This document shows positions 1-5,372 of a DNA stretch of 20,848 nucleotides, in pieces (the stretch's first letter is position 1; each line of letters begins with the position of its first letter). Origin of the DNA: a virus; the IMG/VR virus record IMGVR_UViG_3300032291_001749, positions 1 to 20,848 of that record. One strand, written 5' to 3'. A program made the position numbers and the translations under genes. A model generated the notes under the pieces. The model searched no databases. It was not told where the DNA came from and saw only the letters and a list, made by a program, of their open reading frames with translations.

Positions 1-3
1 CAA

Positions 4-77
4 GGTTCCATAGATCAATTGGTTAGATCGCTACCCTGTCACGGTAGAGGCTACGGGTTCAAGTCCCGTTGGAATCG
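4..77 (+). tRNA. tRNA-Asp (anticodon GTC)
   Basis: A full cloverleaf can be drawn. The acceptor arm GGTTCCA pairs with TGGAATC (one G-T), the anticodon stem CTACC pairs with GGTAG around loop CTGTCAC with anticodon GTC at 38-40, and the T arm carries a normal GGTTCAAGTCC core. The discriminator base is G77 and CCA is not encoded. It lies at the window edge, upstream of and separate from the first protein operon, and may be the last member of a cluster extending to the left. Confidence 0.95.
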
Positions 78-166
78 CAAGCTTAAGTGGGCCCCGAGGA
101 AATTAGTACAAAACGGACATTTAAGAAACTATATAAATAATCTCAGAAAATTTAATTACGACAGAC

Positions 167-195
167 TTGCTTTTTTCCCAGTTTTTTGCTACAAT
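167..195 (+). promoter_or_regulatory. Promoter of the left small-gene operon
   Basis: TTGCTT and TACAAT are separated by exactly 17 nt and lie about 30 nt before the first ATG, which has a good Shine-Dalgarno (AGGAG, 213-217). An ATTACGA word, also repeated in the 3.5-4.2 kb region, sits just upstream at 155-161. The stretch 78-224 holds no other gene I can support. Confidence 0.65.
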
Positions 196-224
196 TAATT
201 TATGACTACCACAGGAGAAAAATA

Positions 225-437
225 ATGGAACAATTCATAGATACACTAGCAGAGCACATTACAGGTGCTATCCAACAAGAAATAGCAGAAGAACTATTTG
301 ACCAATGGTCTTACAATAATTTAGAGGAAGGTGAGGACTATGCAGAAAACAAATTCATGCAATACGCCTCAGATGAATTAAAGCAACAGTATAACGAATA
401 CTATGGGTACATAGAGGGAGATGAATTCCTACTATGA
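225..437 (+). CDS. Hypothetical acidic protein, 70 aa
   Basis: This is the first gene of the left operon. I chose ATG 225 over an upstream TTG at 186 because AGGAG lies 7 nt before it. The product is Glu/Asp- and Tyr-rich, predicted helical, without signal peptide or membrane segment. Its stop overlaps the next start as ATGA, so translation is probably coupled. I do not recognise the family; function unknown. Confidence 0.8.
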   Translation: MEQFIDTLAEHITGAIQQEIAEELFDQWSYNNLEEGEDYAENKFMQYASDELKQQYNEYYGYIEGDEFLL

Positions 438-580
438 TTACCTCTCAAGAACTAATTGATTATATGTATGACGATAACCTAATACATTTTGACGACAGAG
501 ATACATCAGATGATTGTGATTGCCACATTCATATAACACTACAAACTATGATTAAATATATGGAGGCAATTGAATGCTAG
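434..580 (+). CDS. Hypothetical protein, 48 aa
   Basis: An ATGA overlap with the preceding gene and an overlap with the following one place it firmly in the operon. The product is acidic and starts MITSQELIDYMYDD, with a Cys-Asp-Cys-His cluster (residues 28-31) that could bind a metal. No family recognised. Support comes from the tiling of overlapping frames rather than from homology. Confidence 0.65.
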   Translation: MITSQELIDYMYDDNLIHFDDRDTSDDCDCHIHITLQTMIKYMEAIEC

Positions 581-723
581 GTTATACCATTGATGATTTA
601 GATAAGATGAGCAATGCTGTACACAATGCATACAAGCATATCATTGACCCTGATGATAAAGAGGGTATTTTAATGGCACAACAATTTCTCCAGGGCCTAT
701 GGGCAGAAGGGTACTTTGACTAA
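574..723 (+). CDS. Hypothetical protein, 49 aa
   Basis: It starts 7 nt before the end of the previous gene and its TAA shares a base with the next ATG (TAATG). The product starts MLGYTIDDLDKMSNAV and is mostly helical, with no Cys pairs and no membrane segment. Function unknown. Confidence 0.65.
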   Translation: MLGYTIDDLDKMSNAVHNAYKHIIDPDDKEGILMAQQFLQGLWAEGYFD

Positions 724-854
724 TGACACTAGACGATGTATTAGATAAGATTGAGGCTATCATTGATAGTACTCATTCTGTTGTATCCCCGCTAAAAATG
801 GATCACTGCAAGTACTGTACCACTTGGCTTACTCTGACAGAGGAGTTAAACTAA
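723..854 (+). CDS. Small zinc-knuckle-like protein, 43 aa
   Basis: Joined to both neighbours by TAATG overlaps. Residues 28-33 read HCKYCT, a CxxC pair next to His; the N-terminal half is an acidic helix (MTLDDVLDKIEAIID). It may bind zinc as half of a ribbon or by dimerising. Function unknown. Confidence 0.6.
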   Translation: MTLDDVLDKIEAIIDSTHSVVSPLKMDHCKYCTTWLTLTEELN

Positions 855-1069
855 TGTGGACTAAATATGATTATCTATGTACTGACTGTGATGCTCTTAT
901 TGAGGTCACTACCCTGCAAGATCTGAGACGAGATGTCTATGGCTCTTGTCCCTGTGGATCTAATAAGACAATTAACATTGGGGTAGGAGATGCCTCTCGC
1001 CATGAAGAACCTGTGACGAACATCACACCTGTCAGACTTGTCAAAATCAACAGCAACCCCTATAATTGA
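854..1069 (+). CDS. Zinc-ribbon protein, 71 aa
   Basis: I take the ATG at 854, which overlaps the previous stop, rather than an upstream in-frame start. Residues 9-12 (CTDC) and 32-34 (CPC) make a two-pair Cys ribbon in the N-terminal half; the tail is basic and Asn/Pro-rich. Such ribbons often act in nucleic-acid or protein contacts, but nothing here fixes a role. Confidence 0.7.
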   Translation: MWTKYDYLCTDCDALIEVTTLQDLRRDVYGSCPCGSNKTINIGVGDASRHEEPVTNITPVRLVKINSNPYN

Positions 1070-1072
1070 TAT

Positions 1073-1249
1073 ATGGACCTAAATACATTAAGAGAGTATA
1101 TAAAAATTCACCTAATTTCATTGGAGCAAGATGTTGAGGACGCTAACAATGATATTCCTATTAGTGATGATGAGCACTATGAAGCAGACCTTTATTACGA
1201 GGGAGCAATCGCTACCTGTGAACACCTATTGGAGTATATAAATGGATAA
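1073..1249 (+). CDS. Hypothetical protein, 58 aa
   Basis: It begins 3 nt after the previous stop and overlaps the next gene by 8 nt. The acidic helical product starts MDLNTLREYIKIHL and ends CEHLLEYING. It resembles its operon neighbours in composition and codon use. Function unknown. Confidence 0.6.
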   Translation: MDLNTLREYIKIHLISLEQDVEDANNDIPISDDEHYEADLYYEGAIATCEHLLEYING

Positions 1250-1517
1250 TCTAACATTAGAGCCGCACCTACAACGTATGGTAGACGCAGGGGTATCAGG
1301 AACAGACATCCTGCACGGAGAGCTTAAGAACCTTATGCTAATGGCAGAGCAAGAACTAGCAGAGGCTAGCGAACGTGAGCAGGAAACAGAAGAGGCTATG
1401 GACTCTATGGTACGCACAGAAGCAGAAGGAAGACTAGACGCCTTAGTAGCAGTATATAATCTAACATATGCCTTGTCCTTTGCTATCTCTGACCGTATGA
1501 AGTTGACAAACCAATAG
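1242..1517 (+). CDS. Hypothetical coiled-coil-like protein, 91 aa
   Basis: The middle (about residues 30-65) is a long Glu/Ala-rich stretch (AEQELAEASEREQETEEA) typical of an amphipathic helix or coiled coil. No Cys, signal peptide or membrane segment. It overlaps the gene before by 8 nt, and the promoter of the next gene lies in its 3' end. Long minus-strand frames here are shadows. Function unknown. Confidence 0.75.
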   Translation: MDNLTLEPHLQRMVDAGVSGTDILHGELKNLMLMAEQELAEASEREQETEEAMDSMVRTEAEGRLDALVAVYNLTYALSFAISDRMKLTNQ

Positions 1518-1531
1518 GGTTGCTGTAAAAT
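1503..1531 (+). promoter_or_regulatory. Promoter for the Api92-like gene
   Basis: A perfect TTGACA (1503-1508) and TAAAAT (1526-1531) are spaced 17 nt, overlapping the last codons of the preceding gene. Predicted start near 1538, leaving a short leader before ATG 1564. Confidence 0.7.
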
Positions 1532-1563
1532 TATATTAAACCACCAAATAGAAAGAGACCGCC

Positions 1564-2259
1564 ATGCCAAACTGGGTATATAACGGATTAACCATTGAGG
1601 GTAATCCTGATTCCGTAAAGAAGTTAATGGAGCAGATGAATACACCATTCGTTCGTGTCCATGATAACTGGAGCACTGAGACACAGCAAATGCAAAAGCA
1701 ACAGGTGACATATCCAAACCCTGTCTTTGCTTTCTGGAACATTGTTAAGCCTACTAATCTAGAGGCATATGATGGTCCTCAACCAACCAACACAGACTTA
1801 GCACAAGCAATGCGATTTGAGTCAGACCATTGGTACGACTGGAATGTTCGTAACTGGGGTACCAAGTGGGATGTAGCCGTCTCATCTGTTGATACTCATC
1901 CTGATACATACATGGAAGATACTGTTAATGGTGAGAACCATGTCGTCTACTATAATTTTAATACCGCTTGGTCTCGCCCAATGCCTGCACTAATTAAACT
2001 ATCTAATCAGTACCCTGACTTGCTATTTACTTTATCATATGAGGAAGAAACTGGCTGGGGTGGAGAGTTAGAACTCTTGCGTGGAGAAATTATCTCAGAA
2101 TCAGAATATGACAACATGTGCCGTGAATGTGACGGTACATACGAAAACAGTGAACTTGTTGAATGTAGCGACTGCGGATACCATCTATGCCCACACTGTG
2201 GCTGGAGCAATGATATGTGTGAGACCCACCAAAAGACCTATGAGGAGAAGCATGCCTAA
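1564..2259 (+). CDS. Api92/YubB-like protein with C-terminal zinc ribbon, 231 aa
   Basis: The N-terminus MPNWVYNGLTIEG matches the start typical of the YubB/Api92-like family of plasmids and phages, which has a ferredoxin-like domain of unknown role. The central part is Trp-rich (FAFWNIVKP, NWGTKWDV, GWGGE), as in that family. Residues about 190-225 add a Cys/His cluster (CREC, CSDC, CPHC, CETH), probably one or two zinc sites. The gene has its own promoter and a weak purine-rich ribosome site. The family call rests on the start motif and Trp pattern; the molecular function is unknown. Confidence 0.75.
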   Translation: MPNWVYNGLTIEGNPDSVKKLMEQMNTPFVRVHDNWSTETQQMQKQQVTYPNPVFAFWNIVKPTNLEAYDGPQPTNTDLAQAMRFESDHWYDWNVRNWGTKWDVAVSSVDTHPDTYMEDTVNGENHVVYYNFNTAWSRPMPALIKLSNQYPDLLFTLSYEEETGWGGELELLRGEIISESEYDNMCRECDGTYENSELVECSDCGYHLCPHCGWSNDMCETHQKTYEEKHA

Positions 2260-2494
2260 GACTACTTATCTTATTGAACTATGTGTTGATGAAAAATGGT
2301 ATGAGGCCATTAGCACGCTAACCGCTGATGTATACGAGGATGAAGTATGCGAATGGGTCAGGGTACAGGCAGAGACTGAGACTGATGATCAAGACTGTGA
2401 GAACTGTGAAGAGAACCCTAAAGAGCACCCTGAAGGCAAGTGGTGTACCTCCTGCAGGGATGACTTTAAAGAGTCAGATGAGGACGACGAATGA
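2252..2494 (+). CDS. Acidic protein with paired CxxC motifs, 80 aa
   Basis: ATG 2252 is preceded by GAGGAG and overlaps the previous gene by 8 nt, which is why I prefer it to upstream starts. The first half (PKTTYLIELCVDEKWYEA) looks beta-rich; residues 50-72 contain CENC and CTSC, a plausible zinc ribbon, followed by a very acidic tail (ESDEDDE). Function unknown. Confidence 0.7.
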   Translation: MPKTTYLIELCVDEKWYEAISTLTADVYEDEVCEWVRVQAETETDDQDCENCEENPKEHPEGKWCTSCRDDFKESDEDDE

Positions 2495-2571
2495 ACTGGA
2501 CACAATTGACACTATTTGATATACTGGAAGAAACTACTACAAAAGGAGAAACACCATGGGAGCAAGAATAA
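2491..2571 (+). CDS. Candidate 26-aa protein with a clamp-binding-like QLTLF motif
   Basis: ATG overlaps the preceding stop as ATGA and the frame overlaps the next gene by 16 nt, as in the rest of the operon. The product starts MNWTQLTLFDILEE, and residues 5-9, QLTLF, fit the bacterial sliding-clamp binding consensus QL(S/D)LF at four of five positions. It may alternatively be a leader that couples translation into the next gene. No Shine-Dalgarno of its own. Confidence 0.4.
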   Translation: MNWTQLTLFDILEETTTKGETPWEQE

Positions 2572-2924
2572 ATTTTGTATTTAAAGACGCAGAGGCTGCT
2601 GTAGGGGAGCCCACATCATCTGTTGTACTTTACAGCCACTGGGGCCAGGACGGATGGGAAGTTGACATTGCCAAAGCTTTAGAACATGCCAAGCCCCGCT
2701 GGAATGATTCATCATACGGGACCAGAATGATTATTAGTTATCTTATTCAAGATAGCATTCTAGACGAAACGGGTTTTGGAATCTATTCAATCCGTGGAAC
2801 TAACTATGACCTGGGGGAGCAGACAGTGGTTATTGATTTTGTTAATAAGACTGTTACTGATAACGTTCCCGTCAAATGGGATAAGTTTATCCAAGCATAT
2901 TTACCTGAGCACGCAGTAGTATAA
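2556..2924 (+). CDS. Hypothetical protein, 122 aa
   Basis: A clear AGGAG lies 8 nt before the ATG. The protein is a mixed alpha/beta soluble protein with motifs LYSHWGQDGW (residues 25-34) and, further on, GFGIYSIRGTNYDLGE. I do not recognise a named family. It is the last gene of the operon, directly before a strong terminator. Confidence 0.8.
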   Translation: MGARINFVFKDAEAAVGEPTSSVVLYSHWGQDGWEVDIAKALEHAKPRWNDSSYGTRMIISYLIQDSILDETGFGIYSIRGTNYDLGEQTVVIDFVNKTVTDNVPVKWDKFIQAYLPEHAVV

Positions 2925-2936
2925 TCATACTGCAAC

Positions 2937-2980
2937 GGGGGAGTGCGATTTGTGGTGGGTTGCGCTCCCCCCTTATTTTT
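2937..2980 (+). terminator. Rho-independent terminator
   Basis: A 12-bp stem (GGGGGAGTGCGA with TTGCGCTCCCCC, two G-T pairs) closes an 11-nt loop and is followed by TTATTTTT. It ends the left operon. The 3' arm also carries the likely -35 of the next promoter. Confidence 0.85.
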
Positions 2981-2988
2981 GATACAAT
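2960..2988 (+). promoter_or_regulatory. Promoter nested in the terminator
   Basis: TTGCGC (2960-2965, inside the terminator 3' arm) and TACAAT (2983-2988) are spaced 17 nt and precede the gene at 3005. The -35 matches only the TTG of consensus, so this is moderate. Confidence 0.45.
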
Positions 2989-3004
2989 TAGGTAAGGGAG
3001 AACC

Positions 3005-3214
3005 ATGAGAAAAAAACTAATCACAAAAGAGGAAAAGGTAGCAATCCAACTATCCAATGTCTTAGCAGACCTACGCCTTGACCTTGACATGGTAGGCAAG
3101 TATTTGGTACAATTATCACCTAATGTAATTTATAATCGTTTAATCGTAATCGCTGACTCAGCCCAAGCAGAAAAGGAACAACAGTATGACCACTACCAAT
3201 ACAGACTATTCTAA
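3005..3214 (+). CDS. Hypothetical basic helical protein, 69 aa
   Basis: GGGAGAACC precedes the ATG. The product starts MRKKLITKEEKVAIQLSN and is basic and helical throughout; it might contact nucleic acid but shows no defined motif. It overlaps the following gene by 29 nt. Confidence 0.7.
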   Translation: MRKKLITKEEKVAIQLSNVLADLRLDLDMVGKYLVQLSPNVIYNRLIVIADSAQAEKEQQYDHYQYRLF

Positions 3215-3452
3215 AAAGATAGAAATCTTAAATGACATTTGGCTTAACCATTCCGATAACGAATTTTTTGAGTATTTTATTGAGACTAATGACTTAGGTT
3301 TACCAATGGCTCACTTTATTTTTCAGGGTATAGTAGAGTCCACCCCATTAGCAAAAGAACTAATAGATCAATCATTTGCTGACCTATTAGAATTGTTTGA
3401 GTATGAGGACGAAGGCTTTGAGGCACTAACTGATTTTTGGGGTTTTGCATAA
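3186..3452 (+). CDS. Acidic protein, paralogue of the gene at 16804-17106, 88 aa
   Basis: AAGGA lies upstream of the ATG. The core FIETNDLGLPMAHFI (about residues 31-45) matches FIEYNDIGLPIAFLI in the minus-strand gene at 16804, and the flanking pattern (IL..W, VE.T.LAK, then an acidic helix ending in F) also aligns, so the two are paralogues. Both start about 30 nt inside the gene before them. Acidic, no Cys, no membrane segment. Function unknown. Confidence 0.8.
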   Translation: MTTTNTDYSKKIEILNDIWLNHSDNEFFEYFIETNDLGLPMAHFIFQGIVESTPLAKELIDQSFADLLELFEYEDEGFEALTDFWGFA

Positions 3453-3485
3453 AATCTTTCATAAATAAAAGCTGACTTGACAAAA

Positions 3486-3512
3486 GCCCCTTCGGGGCCC
3501 CGAGAGATTTTT
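3486..3512 (+). terminator. Possible terminator after the 3186 gene
   Basis: GCCCC-TTC-GGGGC forms a 5-bp hairpin, but the T run (3508-3512) starts 9 nt after the stem. The word GGGCCCCGAG here also occurs after tRNA-Asp (about 89-98). Confidence 0.4.
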
Positions 3513-3530
3513 ATCAAACCATAAAACCTT

Positions 3531-3632
3531 ATTACGATCAAACCTTTTCTTTCCCCAAATTTGACATTACGAGCAACCAAAAAATTTTCCAGATTCATGG
3601 ATATTACGACAGCTGTAGAATTTTCCAGATTC
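3531..3632 (+). repeat. ATTACGA-headed repeats of about 36 bp
   Basis: ATTACGA occurs at 3531, 3566 and 3603, spaced 35 and 37 nt. Copies two and three are each followed 16-17 nt later by an identical 14-mer AATTTTCCAGATTC (3583-3596 and 3619-3632). Further ATTACGA copies lie at 155, 3894 and 4198, usually preceded by GAC and often followed by CAA. These look like protein-binding sites; no protein is identified. Confidence 0.7.
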
Positions 3633-3661
3633 TAGCATATCAAACCTTCTTTGTCAAACCA

Positions 3662-3670
3662 TGTTATAAT
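3662..3670 (+). promoter_or_regulatory. Extended -10 of a leaderless gene
   Basis: TGTTATAAT ends 6 nt before ATG 3677, placing the expected transcript start on the start codon. No good -35 is seen, which fits the TGn extension. Confidence 0.55.
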
Positions 3671-3676
3671 AATCTT

Positions 3677-3856
3677 ATGGGAAGAAACTATTTTTCAAAG
3701 CATGGTGGACCTTACTTTAAGAACGATGGGTTCTCTCAACACTCTCATTCCCATGATGATCCACATGATATCAAACCAGACTATGTATCTATCTTTATAG
3801 CTGTAGGGTTTGTTACTATGACAGTTTCTTTACTTATAGTAACCATACTTCTTTAG
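3677..3856 (+). CDS. Small membrane-anchored protein, 59 aa
   Basis: Too short for a usual gene caller but supported by a -10 box exactly 6 nt upstream. The N-terminal part is hydrophilic and His-rich (FSQHSHSHDDPH, residues 19-30, a possible metal-binding patch); residues 36-59 form one membrane helix (VSIFIAVGFVTMTVSLLIV) at the very C-terminus, as in tail-anchored proteins. The gene sits among repeats and contains one TCAAACC word (3771). Function unknown. Confidence 0.6.
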   Translation: MGRNYFSKHGGPYFKNDGFSQHSHSHDDPHDIKPDYVSIFIAVGFVTMTVSLLIVTILL

Positions 3857-3903
3857 ATCCCCCGCCATAACGCATCAAATAATCCTGTTAGACATTACGA
3901 TCA

Positions 3904-3933
3904 ACGCTTTAGCGTCCCCGTTTTTGACGGGGG
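3904..3933. other. Two adjacent stem-loops
   Basis: ACGCT-TT-AGCGT (3904-3915) is followed by CCCCGT-TTTTG-ACGGGG (3916-3932). Neither strand has a T run after the stem, so I do not call a terminator. It lies between ATTACGA (3894) and the AT-rich centre of the putative origin. Confidence 0.55.
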
Positions 3934-4228
3934 ATATATATAAACCATACACCAAATACCCCCTATAGAATAACAAACCTTTTCTCCTGGTTTTGGATAT
4001 GTTATTAAATATTATCAAACCTTTCTATTATATTATTGGACATTATGGGCAATTTTGTATATGTTTTTATATAGCTTTTAAACTATAAAGGTTTGACAAA
4101 TAGAGGTTTGTATGATATGATCCATGCCAGATGTGAGGTTTGAAGAAAGGTTTGTAAGGTTTGAAGGTTTGGTATGTGAGGTTTGAAAGCCGTGGACATT
4201 ACGACGCCATCTATAAAAGTGCTCAATT

Positions 4229-4258
4229 CTCCACTATCCTCCACTTCCCTCCACCCAA
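4229..4258 (+). repeat. 10-bp tandem repeat, CTCCAC-headed, three copies
   Basis: CTCCAC recurs at 4229, 4239 and 4249, with the first two units matching over CTCCACTNNC. The 10-nt period keeps copies on one face of the helix. It lies between the GGTTTGA array and the DnaA boxes. Confidence 0.65.
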
Positions 4259-4290
4259 ACCATATATTAAAAATATCAGTAAGATCTAAT

Positions 4291-4365
4291 TGTGGATAAC
4301 CTGTGGATAACTATGTGTAAAACACTAATTTACGCTATCCAAATTATCGTTTCTACTGTGGATAA
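4291..4365 (-). promoter_or_regulatory. Three perfect DnaA boxes
   Basis: TGTGGATAA, the complement of the DnaA box TTATCCACA, occurs at 4291-4299, 4302-4310 and 4357-4365, all in one orientation. Offsets of 11 and 55 nt are near-integral helical turns. The first two lie in different reading frames, so the repetition is of DNA sites rather than of peptide. DnaA binding is inferred from the exact consensus. Confidence 0.65.
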
Positions 4366-4513
4366 CTTCTATATTGGTTTGCATATAGATGTGTATTTCA
4401 AAAACGGTACAGCTCTTTGGCTATGGGGCATATCCTCAAAGCCAGGTGTTATTACCTGGTGTATTTACTATAGGGGTAATGGGGTCTTTCTTGACATACC
4501 GTTCAAAATTTAA
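4292..4513 (+). CDS. Possible hypothetical protein, 73 aa, overlapping the DnaA boxes
   Basis: The frame opens with GTG 4292 inside the first DnaA box; a weak -10 (TAAGAT, 4280-4285) ends 6 nt before it, matching the leaderless spacing used elsewhere. A later ATG lies at 4312. The C-terminal half (DVYFKNGTALWLWGISS) looks protein-like and Trp/Gly-rich. An inverted repeat (CCAGGT/ACCTGG, 4442-4459) lies within it. It may be a chance frame across an origin. Confidence 0.4.
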   Translation: MDNLWITMCKTLIYAIQIIVSTVDNFYIGLHIDVYFKNGTALWLWGISSKPGVITWCIYYRGNGVFLDIPFKI

Positions 4514-4526
4514 ACAATGCTATAAT
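4491..4526 (+). promoter_or_regulatory. Promoter for the 4548 gene
   Basis: TGCTATAAT (4518-4526) is a perfect extended -10. A perfect TTGACA (4491-4496) lies 24 nt upstream, too far for normal use with it; an alternative -10 AACAAT at 4513 would sit 16 nt from it. I think the extended -10 drives the gene. Confidence 0.6.
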
Positions 4527-4547
4527 TGATGAAAAGAAGGAGCAACA

Positions 4548-4898
4548 ATGGCATTTCCAGTAATATATGATTTTGATTGTTATGAGGGCGATACTCATAC
4601 ATTTAATGTTGTTGTAAAAGGTTTAAATGACACCAACTTCCTTGCACTTGCCAGAGCTGGAACAACTTATACATTTTCAATTGCTAACGAAAGAAGTGCA
4701 AGTGCCTCTTTTAAAACTACTGGATATATCATAGCTACTACAGACTTAATTTCATGCACTATAAGTGGATCTCTTACTCCTGGGCAATACGTATATTCTG
4801 TTAGACAAAATCAACCAGCCTTTGGTGGCGGATTAGCCCTAGTCTACACCTTTGTTACAGGAACAATAACTGTTAAGAGTAAGGTTCCATCAATTTGA
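4548..4898 (+). CDS. Probable phage particle protein, BppU-like beta-sandwich, 116 aa
   Basis: AAGGAG precedes the ATG by 7 nt. The protein is beta-rich, with the order YDFDCYEGDTHTFNVVV (residues 7-23), a middle SISCT-like strand, then LTPGQYVYSVRQNQ and VYTFVTGTITV. This matches the general pattern of the small sandwich domain at the N-terminus of baseplate upper proteins (a strand with 'GDT', then 'PG.YvY.v', then 'G.v.v'). It is followed by a coupled short gene. Tail, fibre or capsid-decoration roles are possible; the location away from other structural genes is odd. Confidence 0.5.
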   Translation: MAFPVIYDFDCYEGDTHTFNVVVKGLNDTNFLALARAGTTYTFSIANERSASASFKTTGYIIATTDLISCTISGSLTPGQYVYSVRQNQPAFGGGLALVYTFVTGTITVKSKVPSI

Positions 4899-5005
4899 AA
4901 ACAATAGAAGTTAACCAAGCAATACAAACCATTACAGTTTATATAATTGCAGATACAGTATCTGCAAAACAAAATGTTCCAGTTATTACTGCTTATCAGT
5001 ATTAA
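4895..5005 (+). CDS. Short coupled protein, 36 aa
   Basis: A TTG start overlaps the previous stop as TTGA. The product starts MKTIEVNQAIQTITVYIIAD and ends PVITAYQY; it is beta-prone and Thr/Val-rich like its neighbour. Either a small companion of the particle protein or a remnant of a once longer one. No family recognised. Confidence 0.45.
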   Translation: MKTIEVNQAIQTITVYIIADTVSAKQNVPVITAYQY

Positions 5006-5017
5006 TATATACTTTAT

Positions 5018-5046
5018 TTGACTTCCCCGCAAAAATAGGGTATGCT
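5018..5046 (+). promoter_or_regulatory. Leaderless promoter
   Basis: TTGACT (5018-5023), 17 nt, TATGCT (5041-5046), then 6 nt to ATG 5053. Confidence 0.7.
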
Positions 5047-5052
5047 TGTTTT

Positions 5053-5157
5053 ATGAAGAAAAACGAATGCCAAAAATGTGAGATGAGTCACAAAGATCCC
5101 ATCTTCTGGGATACTCATCAAACCATGTCAGATGGAAGGATCTGGTGTACTAAATGA
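5053..5157 (+). CDS. Zinc-finger mini-protein, 34 aa
   Basis: Supported by a 17-nt-spaced promoter ending 6 nt before the ATG and by an ATGA overlap with the next gene. The product starts MKKNECQKCEMSHKD: a CxxC pair (6, 9) plus His 13, His 22 and Cys 32 could form a single zinc site. It resembles the other leaderless Cys-pair mini-proteins at 6107 and 8401. Function unknown. Confidence 0.6.
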   Translation: MKKNECQKCEMSHKDPIFWDTHQTMSDGRIWCTK

Positions 5158-5372
5158 CACATGATGAATTATTAGAGGCTACAAAAAGCTCAACCTATAT
5201 GAACAGTAGAACCCTAAACCATCCATATATAGTTATACGTTCTGTCCTGGAATTACATAGGCCACAAGAAATAACTTTGCCTAACGGTGAATGGGGAACA
5301 AATTGTATGGAATGTGATGAATGGTCATATCCTTGTCCAACTATTAGGGCTATTCAAAAGGAGTTAACATGA
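5154..5372 (+). CDS. Hypothetical protein with a Cys cluster, 72 aa
   Basis: ATGA overlap upstream and downstream. The N-terminal half is helical (MTHDELLEATKSSTYM); the C-terminal half has CMECDEWSYPCPTIRA (residues 51-66), three Cys in a compact knuckle. I recall similar 'YPCPT' ends in actinophage proteins but cannot confirm this. Function unknown. Confidence 0.65.
   Translation: MTHDELLEATKSSTYMNSRTLNHPYIVIRSVLELHRPQEITLPNGEWGTNCMECDEWSYPCPTIRAIQKELT

Larger units (their letters stand above)
3514..4186. repeat. Opposed arrays of TCAAACC / GGTTTGA words
   Basis: CAAACC in the left half: 3515, 3539, 3641, 3655, 3772, 3974, 4016 (six of seven as TCAAACC). GGTTTG in the right half: 4090, 4105, 4137, 4149, 4158, 4166, 4180. 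The orientation flips once, across an AT-rich stretch of about 70 bp (4021-4090). Spacing in the right array falls to 8-9 nt. Two outlying copies lie at 4256 and 4376. The pattern resembles iterons of a replication origin or multiple operators for a regulator. The non-coding stretch 3857-4290 holds this and little else. Confidence 0.75.

Noticed and set aside
1226-1717. Long minus-strand frame of 163 codons
   Set aside because: It lies opposite two better supported plus-strand genes, has no ribosome site and an implausible Ser/Cys-rich composition; a shadow.
3368-3598. Minus-strand frame of 76 codons over the hairpin and repeats
   Set aside because: Crosses the end of a supported plus-strand gene and the terminator-like hairpin; no start signals.
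3531-3632. CRISPR array
   Set aside because: Repeats are short and uneven, spacers are not of equal length, no cas genes; protein-binding sites fit better.
3916-3933. Rho-independent terminator at the CCCCGT/ACGGGG hairpin
   Set aside because: The T run is in the loop and no T run follows the stem on either strand.
4491-4526. TTGACA (4491) and TATAAT (4521) as one standard promoter
   Set aside because: The spacing of 24 nt is too long; the extended -10 alone is the better explanation.
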